Assembly (NCBI GenBank): GCA_036250195.1
Contig: JAVHZZ010000011.1
Coordinates: 59,524,919-59,588,918, forward strand
Origin: Mixophyes australis
Lineage: Eukaryota > Chordata > Amphibia > Anura > Limnodynastidae
Direction of reading: 5' to 3'
DNA: 64,000 bases
The position numbers and the translations under genes are program-made. The first letter of the stretch is position 1, and each line of letters starts with the position of its first letter. The notes under the pieces were generated by a model. That model did not search any database. It was not told where the DNA came from and worked only from the letters and a program-made list of their open reading frames with translations. Shown here piece after piece: positions 10,783 through 22,215 of this stretch.

Positions 10783-11686
10783 TTAAATAGAAAGTTTTAA
10801 AAAGATGTTATAGTCATCATCTGGATCTTCATCCTCACCCTCATCAGTGTGTACGTCATCATCACAGACTATCAATTCATCGCCGCTTGAATCCGCCATT
10901 AGAAAACAGTCAGTGCTTGAATGTCTTTGATGGTGAAGGCCTTCCTCGTGGAAGATGTAGTTCATTTTTATAAACATCATTTTCTCCACATTTTTTGGAA
11001 GTAACCTTCTATGGCGATCACTGACTAAGTTTCCGGCTGTACTGAATACTCGTTCAGAGTACACACTGGAGGGTGGGCAGCTCAGGTATTGCAAAGCAAG
11101 TTTGTACATGGGTTTCCAAATGGCCTGCTTTTCCTCCCAGTAAGGAAAGGGAGTGTCTGACATTTCCATATTAATTACCTCTTGAAAATAATCCTCCACC
11201 ATCCTTTGCATGTTTATACTCTTATTGGATAGAGTTATGGGCAAGGTGACACATTTTTTAGAAAAATCCTTCAAACCAGCCGAGATGTTAAATTGTTCTG
11301 GTCTGCCCCCTGCGTCTTCCCTGCTTTTTTTGGAAATTTAATTTTTTACGAGCAGCAGCAGCTTGAGAAAGTGAAGGAGGACATGTAGTCAAGCTGAGGC
11401 CTAGTTCAGCGGCCAACTTGCTGTGCAATAGCTCCTTGCAACAGTTCACATCTCGCTCATTTACAAATAAAGACTTAATGTAGGTCTTAAACCTTGGATC
11501 AAGCACAGTGGCCAAAACGTACTGATCCGAGTTTAAGATCTTAATAACTGGAGGATCATTGTGAAGCGAATGAAGTACTTGATCGACAAGGCCAACATAC
11601 TTTGCTGAATTTCTTGCTTTCAGCTCCTCCTTCAGTTCCTCAAGCTGCTTTTCCAATAGTCTAATTAAAACTAGCAGAGTTTGCAC

Positions 11687-11717
<31 letters not shown>

Positions 11718-12862
11718 TTATCACACGTCACAACTTCAAATGGTTTCATCACCTTGCACAGCACTGAAAGGATTCCCCACTGTGCAAGACTGAAATACAT
11801 CCCCCCTCCTTTCCCAATGTCATGGCTTGTGCAATATGCTTGGATGGCTTTGCGATGTTCCTCCATCCTCTGAAGCATGTACAGGGTGGAATTACACCTA
11901 GTTACCACCTCTTGCTTAAGTTGGTTGTAGTTGAATAGAAAAAAAGCAGCCTGCATAGACTGTGGAATTAGAAAGTAAAAATAAATGGACCACGGGAGTT
12001 TGGTGGCTATCTATGCCCCCCTCCCCCGCCCTCCACTTGTAGTTGAATAGAAAAATAGCAGCCTACATAGACTGTGGAAATAGAAAGTAAAAATAAATGG
12101 ACCACAGTAGTTTGGTATCTGTCTGCATCAGACCCCCTCTCTACTAGGAGTAAAATAGAAAACTATTCAGCCGTTATAGACTCCAGAATATAAATAGAAA
12201 TTGAGAAAGGCAATTTGGTATCTGTCTGCATCATAATCATCAACATCATCATTAGCGCCCTCGTCGCCTACACAAATCTCCCCCTCATCCTCTTCTAATT
12301 CCAAAGTGGCATCCTCAATTTGTGTATCACCGGCTACACTCGGGCTGTTCAGGCACACATCAGCAGAACTGCTGAAAGGGCCCTTCTTCATGGGTACACT
12401 AACAGAATGCTCACGATTAGACATCCCACTGTTGGATGGACTCTCCACAGGGATTGGTGTCATTTCTGATTAAGATCAAACATTATCCTCTAATGCCTTA
12501 CTGTTATCTTGCAGCTCGGCTTTGACGCGTAACAGTAGTTGTGCACCACTTGTAGGTTCGGTAACATTTTTGGATCTGCCACTAATAGAGAAAGGCGAAG
12601 GCCTCATTCTCTCTTTGCCACTGCGTGTGTAGAATGGCATATTGGCAATTTTTTTTTTATCGGCAGTTAACTTTTCCTCAGTTAGACTTTGTTTTCGCTT
12701 CAACACCGTAAAAAAAAATGTGTGTGTTTTTTTGGATGTTTTCAAAACACTGTGTAGTTTGACATCGCCTTGCCCAGATGACGTACTGGGAACACTACCA
12801 TCAGGACTGGTGACAGAGGCTGGTTGCTCATTCTGCTCATATGTGGACTGCTTTGAATCCAT
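10783..12862 (-). pseudogene. hAT transposase, copy 1, internally deleted and frameshifted
   Basis: A transposase of the hAT class with a BED-type relative. From the N-terminus: a region at 12862-12476 with TRSGKERMRPSPF (basic, low complexity), an acidic stretch (12300-12240), then a gap with repeats instead of the BED finger and the first catalytic block, then VVTRCNSTLYMLQRM (11890-11840; Cys stands where the other copy has Trp), ATVLDPRFK (11530-11500), and the C-terminal dimerisation block YLSCPPSSVYSERVFSTAGN with RRLLPKNVEKMMFIKMN (11090-10970). The tail is acidic (DEGEDEDPDDDY). Frame breaks occur near 12470, 11960, 11700 and 11280. By comparison with hAT copies 2 and 3 the BED region is deleted, so this copy cannot make a full enzyme. 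Confidence 0.85.
11690..11716. repeat. (ATC)n microsatellite inside the hAT transposase
   Basis: About nine catcat trinucleotides interrupt the coding region between the VVTRCNSTLY and LEKQLEELKEEL blocks and coincide with a frame break. Confidence 0.85.
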
Positions 12863-12879
12863 TCTGAGCCCAAAGCACT

Positions 12880-13195
12880 TGTAGTGCTACAAATTGTTTT
12901 AGATACTGCTGACGAATATGACTTTTGACAGCCAGAAATATTTATGCACAATTATGGGGGACACCCCAAAAGCACTGGGGAGTGCTAACAATTATTTGGT
13001 AAATCTGCTGACAGATAATACTTTTGGACAGCCAGAAATATTTATGCACAATTATGGGGGACAACCCAAAAGCACTGGGAAGTGCTAAAAATTATTTGGT
13101 AAATCTGCTGACAGATAATACTTTTGACAGGCAGAAATATTGAGGCAAAATCATGGGGGACCCCCAAAAAGCACTTTGAGTGCCAAATAATGAAA
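12880..13195 (-). repeat. leader tandem repeats of hAT copy 1
   Basis: Three imperfect units of about 95 bp with gacagccagaaatattta and atgggggacaccccaaaagca. hAT copy 3 has a related array at 60020-60610 and hAT copy 2 an unrelated one at 31535-31930, so a tandem-repeat leader is a recurring trait of these elements. Confidence 0.75.
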
Positions 13196-13634
13196 AAAAA
13201 AGACTCCTCTATCCTCCTCTCTTCTCTATTGATTGTTGTTAGCACAATTGGAATCAGAATTGTATTGTCTGTCCCTGCTCTAATCAGCCTGTGACTACAC
13301 CCTGCTCTCTCCCTCTGTCAAATGGTGATGGATTGCTGTGGAGGCGTGTATTTATAATCTTCAAGTATCGCGAGAACCGAGCCCCGAGATCCGATGACGT
13401 CACAATGACGTTCGGCCTCGATTTGGATTCCGAGCGGGCGGAAGAGTACCGAGCCTACTCAGCTCGGTACTCGGATAGCCAAAGTTCGGGTGGGTTCAGT
13501 TCTCGGGGAACCAAGCCTGTCCATCTCTAGTTAATATTGTGCTATGCCCCTGGAACGCTCAGACAATTTTGGCCCTTTGGGAGCAAATATGCAGGGCTGT
13601 TTTTCTTTCCTCTTTATTTTAATTATTATAAGTA

Positions 13635-13642
<8 letters not shown>

Positions 13643-13689
<47 letters not shown>
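13643..13689. repeat. (TA)n microsatellite
   Basis: An almost pure run of ta dinucleotides followed by a T-rich stretch to about 13800. Short frames read through it are low-complexity artefacts. Confidence 0.95.
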
Positions 13690-13692
<3 letters not shown>

Positions 13693-13809
13693 TTATTTTT
13701 ATTTTATTATTTTCTTTTTTTTTATATTTTATTCTTGTATTCTTATTATGCTTCTTTCTTATTTTCTTCTTTATATTGCTTATTTTCTTATCTTTCTTAG
13801 GAGCTAGTT

Positions 13810-14703
13810 TCCCTCACCTGCTCCCGCCGGCTAGCGCCTTTTGCGCCAAAATTTTCTCCGTCGTGTCCCAGATCTAGGCAACCGTTTTCTATGGCAGCTG
13901 GGAGTGGGTCCAGACTGCCTGGGTTCAGATTATGTTACCCCTTACCTTCCGTAGTTTGTAGAGCAGAACCTACGAGTCCAGGGTCACTGCTGTGGTTGTG
14001 GCTGGTATCGCTGAGCGTGTTTGTGCCCATGCAGGCACTGCAATGGTGCCCAAGCATGCTCCGGGGGAAGAGCTGACCTCCAATATTCAGGTAAATCATC
14101 GGGGCAATCCACAATTAGGGACACGGAGTCCTAAGGTGTTGCCGGAATGGTACCAGTGGTTTGCGGTACTTTCCGATCTCCCGACTTTTCGTTAATTTTC
14201 CGCCGGAGCTCCCTCAAAAGCATCCGGCCATGTCGGCTTACAAGCCAGGCCCCCAATACTTGCACTTTTATGCACTCTTCCTTAAACAATGTTACCTTAC
14301 TTAGTCTTTTAACCACACTAAATAACACTTAAGCTTTACAGAATTATTTATCCAATAACCACTGTATCTCAGCAGTACTTCACAATATATATATTTGTTA
14401 TAATTAACCAATACTCACAACATATGTATGTATTCAAATCAAACTATTTTACTGTTAACACAGAAAACCCTGCATTCACAGTTCACACATATATCATAAC
14501 ATTCTTCAACATAACATAGTATATCAATATAAAATTAACCCTAGGTTCACCACCTTTATTTCTGACTCTATCCTTGCACTATTTTCTTTACATATGTTCT
14601 TTAATAAGAATTAGTATTTATAATATTGATTTAACTTTCACAGATATCAAACAATAGCTACACAGTTATATGTATATAAATAGTTAAATCAAAATTGCAA
14701 ACA
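13810..14703. other. unassigned sequence, GC-rich then AT-rich
   Basis: 13810-14230 is relatively GC-rich with no long frame; it could be the distal part of the L1-like 5' UTR. 14230-14703 is AT-rich and featureless. I can name nothing here with confidence. Confidence 0.3.
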
Positions 14704-15739
14704 TGTCAGGATTTCCCAGGTATGACCACGGAGAGAGTGTAAGTGGTTATAATGACTTTATTAAGACACACAGATGACAAGGTAACTTGATTGCAGTTCA
14801 ATATACAGATGAGAAACAACAGGTAGCTTCAGCATACAGCGTGGAACTACAAGTACAATGGTTGTTGATGTGGAAGTCCAGTACACAGATAACAGCAGTA
14901 GTAGATTTCAGCAAGCAGCGTGGAACTAGAAGTACTAGGTATAATGGTTGTTGATGTGGAAGTCCAGTACACAGATGACAGCAGTAGTAGATTTCAGCAA
15001 GCAGCGTGGAACTAGAAGTACCAGGTATAATGGTTGTTGATGTGGAAGTCCAGTACACAGATAACAGCAGTAGTAGATTTCAGCAAGCAGCGTGGAACTA
15101 GAAGTACCAGGTATAATGGTTGTTGATGTGGAAGTCCAGTACACAGATTACAGCAGTAGTAGATTTCAGCAAGCAGCGTGGAACTAGAAGTACCAGGTAT
15201 AATGTTTGTTGATGTGGAAGTCCAGTACACAGATAACAGCAGTAGTAGATTTCAGCAAGCAGCGTGGAACTAGAAGTACCAGGTATAATGGTTGTTGATG
15301 TGGAAGTCCAGTACACAGATAACAGCAGTAGTAGATTTCAGCAAGCAGCGTGGAACTAGAAGTACCAGGTATAATGGTTGTTGATGTGGAAGTCCAGTAC
15401 ACAGATTACAGCAGTAGTAGATTTCAGCAAGCAGCGTGGAACTAGAAGTACCAGGTATAATGTTTGTTGATGTGGAAGTCCAGTACACAGATAACAGCAG
15501 TGTAGACAGAAGCTGAGCACAGGGAATGCTCACAGGAGTGACCTGATGATCTGGCCCAGACTGTTTGAAGCAGGCAGGTTTATATAGGCCTCATGCAAGT
15601 GATACAACTCCCATTGATCAAGGAAAATAACCAAAGTAGCACAGTGGCCCCTTTGGTGGGCAGTGGTACTACAAGTAGAATGCATAACAAATCCAATAGA
15701 GTCACTGCAGACAGCAGCTGCAGAATGCAAATCGTGACA
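14704..15739 (-). repeat. 3' LTR of the gag-only Gypsy-like element
   Basis: On the minus strand it starts tgtcacgatttgc just after the purine run and ends in tgaca, giving the usual tgtca/tgaca inverted ends (plus-strand tgtca at 14704 and tgaca ending at 15739). The length of 1036 bp is inflated by an internal 86-bp array. A tatata-type stretch lies near 15580 (tttatataggcc), which could be the promoter TATA read on this strand. Confidence 0.75.
14830..15505. repeat. 86-bp tandem array inside the LTR
   Basis: Eight copies at a period of 86 bp, marked by gtccagtacacagat at 14876, 14962, 15048 and so on. Copies differ by single bases (gataaca, gatgaca, gattaca), so homogenisation is recent. 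Short open frames through the array are artefacts of the repeat. Confidence 0.95.
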
Positions 15740-16454
15740 GTACCCCCTCCTTAAAGGGTGGATTCCAGACGCACAAATACTAGAGATGGTCGGAAAAGTC
15801 AGAGTCATAGTCCAGAATTGGGCATGTAGTTGAGAAGGCTTCATGCAAGGACGGGAATGGTAAAGAAACCACACCACAGGGGAGTTGAGATCCAGGAGAA
15901 TCTTTCTTCTTCTTTTTCTTCTTCACTTTCTTTTTATGGTTTTTAGAGGGTTGCTGGAAATGGAGTGAAGAAAACAATAATCTCAAAGTTGGAGTAGCTG
16001 GAGATAACATGAGGCATAGATGAAGCAATGGGAGTGAGATTGGCAGGTGCTGGTGCAAATTCTTCGATCACAGCCTCAGTAAAAAGCTGTAAATTAGACA
16101 GGATGGGATCCTGGGTTTCAATTAAGGGCTCTGCCCATTCCAGAGCTTCCCCTGTAAAGTTGGCCAACATGTAAAACACTGCCTTTCGTTGAGTATCAAG
16201 GAGGTTGGATACAGAGGGAAAATAGGAAATACAAAATTGAATTAGGGCCTGAAATTGCTGAATATCCCCATTGAAGGTAGGTGGTTGGAAGACTTGAACA
16301 GAGGATGAATTCGAATTAGCATGAGACTCGGCCAGCTCGGGTTGAACATACATCCCTGGGGACTCGGGTAGGACCCCTTTGGCGGAAGACAACCTGGACT
16401 GGGCAGACGACTTGGCAGGGAGCCCGGATTGGGCGGCAGACTTGACAGGGACAG

Positions 16455-16645
16455 CACTGTGAGAAGCCTCAGGGTGGACAGCACTGTGATAAGCCTCAGG
16501 GTAGACAGCACTGTGAGAAGCCTCAGGGTAGACAGCACTGTGAGAAGCCTCAGGGTAGACAGCACTGTGAGAAGCCTCAGGGTAGACAGCACTGTGAGAA
16601 GCCTCAGGGTAGACAGCACTGTGAGAAGCCTCAGGGCAGACAGCA
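16455..16645. repeat. 27-bp coding minisatellite
   Basis: About seven units of agcactgtgagaagcctc plus nine bases, encoding SAVYPEASH on the minus strand. Confidence 0.9.
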
Positions 16646-16649
16646 CCAA

Positions 16650-16905
16650 GTGGTAACTCGGGCTGAACCGCATGGACAGGCAACTCGGGCTGAACCGCAT
16701 GGACAGGCAACTCGAGCTGAAACGCATGGACAGGCAACTCGGGCTAAAACGCATGGACAGGCAACTCGGGCTGAACCGCATGGACAGGCAACTCGGGCTG
16801 AACCGCATGGACAGGCCACTCGGGCTGAACCGCATGGACAGGCAACTCGGGCTGAACCGCATGGACAGGCAACTCGGGCTAAACCGCATGGACAGGCAAC
16901 TCTGG
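16650..16905. repeat. second 27-bp coding minisatellite
   Basis: About nine units containing ggctgaaccgcatggacagg, encoding AVQPELPVH on the minus strand. Its sequence is unrelated to the neighbouring 27-bp array although the period is the same. Confidence 0.9.
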
Positions 16906-16919
16906 AGCCGGCTGGAGGG

Positions 16920-17985
16920 ACAGGACCGCCTCTGGAGCGGACAGTAAGGGCAGCGCCCCCTCTTGAGTGGACTGTAAGGGCAGTGCCCCCTCTTGAGCGG
17001 ACTGTAAGGGCAGCGCCCCCTCTGGAGCGGACTGTAAGGGCAGCACCCCCTCTGGAGCGGACTGTAAGGGCAGCGCCCCCTCTGGAGCAGACTGTAAGGG
17101 CAGCGCCCCCTCTGGAGCAGACTGTAGGGGCAGCGCCCCCTCTGGAGAAGTCTCTAAGGGCAGTGTCCCCTCTGGAGCAGACTGTAATGGCAGCGCCCCC
17201 TCTGGAGAAGTCTCTAAGGGCAGTGTCCCCTCTGGAGCGGACTGTAATGGCAGCGCCCCCTCTGGAGAAGTCTTTAAGGGCAGCGTCCCCTCTGGAGCGG
17301 ACTGTAAGGTCAGCGCCCCCTATGGAGCGACTGTAAGGGCAGCGCTCCTTCTGGAGCGGACTGTAAGGGCAGTGCCCCCTCTTGAGCAGACTGTAAGGGC
17401 AGCGCCCCCTCTGGAGCAGACTGTAAGGGCAGCGCCCCCTCTGGAGAAGTCTTTAAGGGCAGCGCCCCCTCTGAAACAGACTTTAAGGGCAGCGCCTCCT
17501 CTGGAGAAGTCTTTTAAGGGCAGCACCCCCTCTGAAGCAAACTGCGCCCACTCTGGAGCAAACTGTAAGGGCAGCACCCCCTCTAGAGCAAACTGTAAGG
17601 GCAGCGCCCAGTCTGGAGAAGTCTTTAAGAAGTCTTTAAGGGCAGCGCCCCCTCTGAAGCAAACTGCGCCCCCTCTGGAGCAAACTGTAAGGGCAGAGCC
17701 CCCTCTGGAGCAAACTGTAAGGGCAGCGCCCCCTCTGGAGAAGTCTTTAAGGGCAGTGCCCCCTCTGGAGAAGTCTTTAAGGGCAGCGCCCCCTCTGGAG
17801 CAGACCGTAAGGGCAGCACCCCCTCTGGAGAAGACTGTAAGGGCAGCGCCCCCTCTGGAGAAGACTGTAAGGGCAGTGCCCCCTCTGGAGGAGTCTTTAA
17901 GGGCAGCACCCCCTCTGGAGAAGTCTTTAAGGGCAGCGCCCCCTCTGGAGCAGACTTTAAGAGCAGCCCCCCCTCTGGGTTGAAC
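16920..17985. repeat. 30-bp coding minisatellite
   Basis: Roughly 35 units of 30 bp around agggcagcgccccctctgga, encoding a PEGALPLxxx decapeptide on the minus strand. A few units are shortened (near 17540 and 17625-17680), giving local irregularity. Confidence 0.9.
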
Positions 17986-19019
17986 TGGGGATCCCGGGTT
18001 CTCATGGAAGCAGACAGCGTGTCTGGAAAGAAGACAGAAGCTTGTAACTCAGAGCTGGAGATAGAGGTTGAAGATGGTTGGAGTCTACGGAGCGGGGCAA
18101 TCCTGTAAAAAATGTACATCACTGGCACAGTAAAGACACAGTTTGTAGGTCCTCCTGCGCCATCGCTCCTCTTCGGTTAGGTGAGGGCGTGGAGCACCTG
18201 AAAACCTGGAATTTGTTACAGGAATATTGGAAGGTACTGCTTGCAGAGAGTCAAAGGCAGACAAACTTGGTAATGAAATGTTAGCAGCACAGTTAGACTC
18301 CTTACAGCAGGATGTATTAGGGGTGGAAACTGGAAGTTGCTTAAGCACTTGGTTCAGCAAAGAAGATACTTGCGCTATTTGGGTGTAAAGTTGAATTATT
18401 ATTATTATTATTATTATCTTTGACTTATAAGGCGCCACAAAGGGTCCGCAGTGCTGTACATTTCATATACAGAAAACAGAACCAAGACACAACATGATAC
18501 AAATATATACAAACACAGGTGACAGGGTAAAGCAAATCAGATTATATCTGACAGATAGAAAAAAAGGATAGTAGAAATCAGCAAGAAGAAGCCCGAAGAT
18601 TAATAAAACAGGGAAAACAGGGCTAGCAAAGCAGGCCAAGAGGTACAGAGGGTGAAGGAACTGTAGAAGGAGCACACAAGGAAAGAGGGCCCTGCTCATG
18701 AGAGCTAACAACCTAGAGGGAGGGGGAGACACATAAATGGGGGTACTAACTAGGGGAGAGAGCCAGGACAAGAAAGTTAGGAGGACTGATAGACTTGAAT
18801 AAAATAATGAGTCTTAAGGGCATGCTTGAAGCCTTTGAGAGTAGATGCTATCCTGATGGAACGTGGAAGATCGTTCCACAGCAGGGGAGCAGCCCGGCAA
18901 AGTCCTGAAGACGAGAGTGAGAGGAGGTGATCAGTGAAGTAGTGAGGCGGCGGTCAGAGGCAGAGCGGAGGGAGCGGGTAGAAGTGTAGGTAGAGATGAG
19001 ATTGGAGATGTAGAGAGGG

Positions 19020-20738
19020 TGTCACTCACCGGACTGTGAGTGCTTCTTCCCGTGTGTTTAGGAACCGTGGCCGTCCACCATCCTGAGGGTCTGCGCATGT
19101 GCAGCCCTTTCAAACCTTCAGTACATGTTCCTTTTAGTTAATTGGCTGATCAGGCAACACTCCCTATTTAAAGCACCTGTTGTCTATACCTCGTTGCCTG
19201 ATCTTGGAGTCTCATTCCCCATGAGCCTCTGAAGGTGTTCCTGTGTTTCCTCGTGTATTCAGCTCCTGCTGATTCCTGTTGTTCCTGTGGTTTCCAGACC
19301 ACTTCAACTCTCCTGTGGTTTCCAGACCACTTCTACTCTCCTGTGTTTCATTGTGACTGCACCAGCTGATTCCTATCCACTGCCTCCGTGCACTACAGTT
19401 ACCAGCTCACTTCAACTCTCCCGTGTTTCATCGTGACTGCACCAGCTGATTCCTATCCGCTGCCTCCGTGCACTACAGTTACCAGCTCACTTCAACTCTC
19501 CCGTGTTTCATCGTGACTGCACCAGCTGATTCCTATCTGCTGCCTCCGTGCACTACAGTTTCCAGCTCACCTCAACTCTCCCGTGTTTCATCGTGACTGC
19601 ACCTGCTGATTCCCATCCGCTACCTCCGTGTATCTGCAGTGTCCTGCTCATCGCTACCCTCCAGTACTCCTCGTGTCTGCAGCCAGCTGATCCGCTCTCC
19701 ATGCTTCTACAGTGTTCCTGCCTGTGTCAACTCGCCTGTCTGCATTGGATCAACGCTCCGCTGCTGTCTTCTCTGCCATACCACTTCTACCCCCCAGTGA
19801 TCGCCAGGTGTCCAGTTCTATATACTACTGCTTCCTGAGTATTGTTTCCATCGTTGCTGGTCTACCTACCTGTGCGCTGCACCTACTTGGTTACCACTTC
19901 CATTTTCCTGGGACTTCGTATCCTGCCGGCCTCCAGCCGCTCAGGAATCCCTGCACCTCTTTCTGACAGCCTGCTCTTCTGAACCACGGTATGCATACTT
20001 ATCATTGACTGTGCTGGTGTATTGCATAACTTGCTGGACTGAGTTGTTCTCCTCTGGAGTTGCCTATCCACTTAGACTGTTGCCATCATTTGACTGTGTT
20101 ACCTTTTAGTCTGGATAGTTACTGTGACTTTGTATATTTGTGCAGTGCTGCTCAGTCATTACTACCTTGTGCATATCATCGTGGGATCAAGTTCAGTGTG
20201 CCCGTGTATACTCTGCATTACATTTATCTCCCCGTGCTCCTCCTCACATATATATTTCAGTGGTACAACTTGCTAGAGGCAGACCACTGATTCCTGTTTC
20301 CTGTGTCACCTGTTTCCAGTATCCTTCCACATAGCAGTGGTACAACTTGCTAACGCAGACCACTGACTTCCCGGATACCTCCTCCTGGATTCTGTTCCCT
20401 CACCTAGACAGCGGTACAACTTGCTAAACGCAGACCGCTGACTCTCATCACCTCCTCGTTACTTCTGGACATTCCTCCTCACTATAGCAGTGGTACAACT
20501 TGCTATCTGCAGACCACTGACTACCCTCACGTTTCCTTTGTCCATTCAGTTCCTCGTGTCCTATTACCTATATATTACCAGTGCTGCTAGTCATAGACTT
20601 TCCACGAGCATTCTCTACCATCTGCTGTCTCCTGTTCCGTGATCACCCCGCTACCAGAGTATCATATTACCACCTATACTGCTCTGGTAAGTCCATCACC
20701 TGGTGATCCATGGGTAAAGACTCCTAGTGCCCGTGACA
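19020..20738 (+). mobile_element. Gypsy solo LTR with 5-bp TSD gaggg
   Basis: Starts tgtcactcaccgg and ends gtgcccgtgaca; flanked by gaggg at 19015-19019 and 20739-20743. The interrupted LINE sequence continues on both sides. The LTR is long (1719 bp) because of two internal arrays: about 3.5 copies of an 80-bp unit (19320-19630, marked tgcctccgtg at 19381, 19461 and 19541) and four units of about 75 bp marked ggtacaacttgct (20260-20540). A fragment of the same LTR family is at 57062-57575. Confidence 0.92.
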
Positions 20739-21319
20739 GAGGGGAAGATTGACTAAGAGCTTTAAAGGTGAGGGTGAGGAGTTTAAATTTAATTCTGTAG
20801 GGTATGGGGAGCCAATGTAGTGACTGTTGAAGGGAGACCGCAGAGATAGAGCGGCGGGAGAGAAAAATGAGGCGGGCAGCAGCATTGAGGATAGACTTAA
20901 GAGGGTCAAGGCGAGAAACAGGTAGGCCAGAGAGAAGAAGGTTACAGTAGTCAGATAATAAGCGAGTGAACAAGGGTTTTCGTGGCATCCGTGGTGAGCA
21001 GGGCCGGATTTACCGCTAGTCAACCTAGGCACATGCCTAGGGCCTAGCGGGTCTCGGGGGGCCCAGCAGGGGACACAGGAGTAATTTTTAAAAAAAAACG
21101 GCCCCTCCCCCGACTCGCGGCACCCCCCTCCCCGTCACGGGGGAGGGGGGTCTGGTGCTCCACGATCAAATGCATTGGTGGTCAGTGGTTAGCAACAGGC
21201 AGCCAATCACTAGGCTGCCTGTTGCTGTGCAGCAGACAGGAAGCAGGACGTCTTCACTTCCTGTCTGCTGATCTGAGGAGCAGAGTAGCGACGCTGGCCA
21301 GCACTACTCAACTACAGGT

Positions 21320-22215
21320 AAGTGAGGGGGGAACCTGCCCTGCATATCTATAGGGAGGGGGGGGAACCTGCCCTGCATATCTATAGGGAGGGGGGGGGGG
21401 GACCTGCCCTGCTTATCTATAGGGAGGGGGGCGGGGAACCTGCCCTGCATATCTATAGGGAGGGGGGAACATGCCCTGCATATCTATAGGGAGGGGGGGA
21501 CCTGCCCTGCATATCTATAGGGAGTGGGGGGGAACCTGCCCTGCATATCTATAGGGAGGGGGGGGGGGAACCTGCCCTGCATATCTATAGGGAGGGGGGG
21601 GGGAACCTGCCCTGCCCTGCATATCTATAGGGAGGGGGGGAACCTGCCCTGCATATCTATAGGGAGGGGGGGGAACCTGCCCTGCATATCTATAGGGAGG
21701 GGGGGACCTGCCCTGCATATCTATAGGGAGTGGGGGGGAACCTGCCCTGCATATCTATAGGGAGGGGGGGAACCTGCCCTGCATATCTATAGGGAGGGGG
21801 GCGGGGAACCTGCCCTGCATATCTATAGGGAGGGGGGAACCTGCCCTGCATATCTATAGGGAGGGGGGGACCTGCCCTGCATATCTATAGGGAGTGGGGG
21901 GAACCTGCCCTGCATATCTATAGGGAGGGGGGGGGAACCTGCCCTGCATATCTATAGGGAGGGGGGGGGAACCTGCCCTGCCCTGCATATCTATAGGGAG
22001 GGGGGGAACCTGCCCTGCATATCTATAGGGAGGGGGGGGGGGAACCTGCCCTGCATATCTATAGGGAGGAGGGCGGGGAACCTGCCCTGCATATCTATAG
22101 GGAGGGGGGGTAACCTGCCCTGCATATCTATAGGGAGGGGGGGACCTGCCCTGCATATCTATAGGGAGTGGGGGGGAACCTGCCCTGCATATCTATAGAG
22201 TGGGAGGGGGGGGGG
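21320..22215. repeat. G-rich 31-33 bp minisatellite
   Basis: About 27 units of cctgccctgcatatctatag followed by a G-run of 5 to 14 bases, some broken by gcggg or gtggggg. Unit length varies only in the G-run and in one doubled ccctg. Higher-order structure is visible: the order of variants at 21500-21640 recurs at about 21860-22000. The G-rich strand could form quadruplexes. Confidence 0.95.

Larger units (their letters stand above)
10162..13529 (-). mobile_element. hAT transposon copy 1 (BED-type family)
   Basis: DNA transposon bounded by short inverted termini, tagagatgg at 10162 and ccatctcta ending at 13529. The 8 bp outside are gttagtat (10154-10161) and gttaatat (13530-13537), a 7/8 match, as expected of hAT target duplications. 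The element reads right to left: terminal GC-rich segment, a 5' leader with about 95-bp repeats, the transposase remains, and a 3' end rich in ttttggttttg. It shares its N-terminal coding region closely with hAT copy 3 (59672-60000). Confidence 0.88.
14704..18391 (-). mobile_element. Gypsy-like LTR element with gag-like region but no pol, minus strand
   Basis: Reading the minus strand: a zinc-knuckle segment at 18200-18090, repeat-rich coding sequence to 16440, a capsid-like block at 16290-16000, a polypurine tract (15740-15757) and an LTR (15739-14704). Only about 190 bp separate the end of gag-like coding from the polypurine tract, so protease, RT, RNase H and integrase are absent. The upstream side is cut by an L2/CR1-group LINE whose (ATT)n tail starts at about 18395. 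No 5' LTR is seen in the window. It is either a deletion derivative or a gag-only non-autonomous element. Confidence 0.75.
15943..18391 (-). pseudogene. Gypsy-type Gag-like polyprotein with expanded Pro/Glu-rich repeats
   Basis: Gag packages element RNA into particles. The N-terminal part has a possible coiled coil (QIAQVSSLLNQVLKQL, 18370-18320) and a CCHC knuckle, CLYCASDVHFLQDC (18130-18090). Then come about 35 copies of a 10-residue unit (PEGALPLQS type, 17985-16920), about 9 copies of a 9-residue unit (AVQPELPVH, 16905-16650) and about 7 of another (SAVYPEASH, 16645-16455), and finally a capsid-like block: VFQPPTFNGD, FTGEALEWAEPL and a lysine-rich end. The knuckle lies before the capsid-like block, the reverse of normal Gag order. 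Several frame changes break the frame, though all repeat units are multiples of three. Confidence 0.7.

Noticed and set aside
13537..13807. Tyr/Ile-rich open frames over the (TA)n tract
   Set aside because: Products of a dinucleotide repeat read in two frames; no protein-like composition.
14798..15533. Series of overlapping 60-90 codon minus-strand frames
   Set aside because: They are repeats of one 86-bp unit inside an LTR and do not form a protein family of their own.
15781..15790. tagagatggt, identical to the hAT terminus at 10162
   Set aside because: It lies within Gypsy sequence with no matching partner end or 8-bp duplication; chance match.
16650..17983. Plus-strand frames rich in Arg/Ala/Pro (RAAPPLEQTV type)
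   Set aside because: Shadow of the 27- and 30-bp arrays; the minus strand carries the Gag-like context (knuckle and capsid-like block), so coding is assigned there.
21320..22215. Regular repeats with near-constant unit, considered as a CRISPR-like array
   Set aside because: No unique spacers; units are head-to-tail and differ mainly in G-run length. It is a minisatellite inside a TIR-bounded element.
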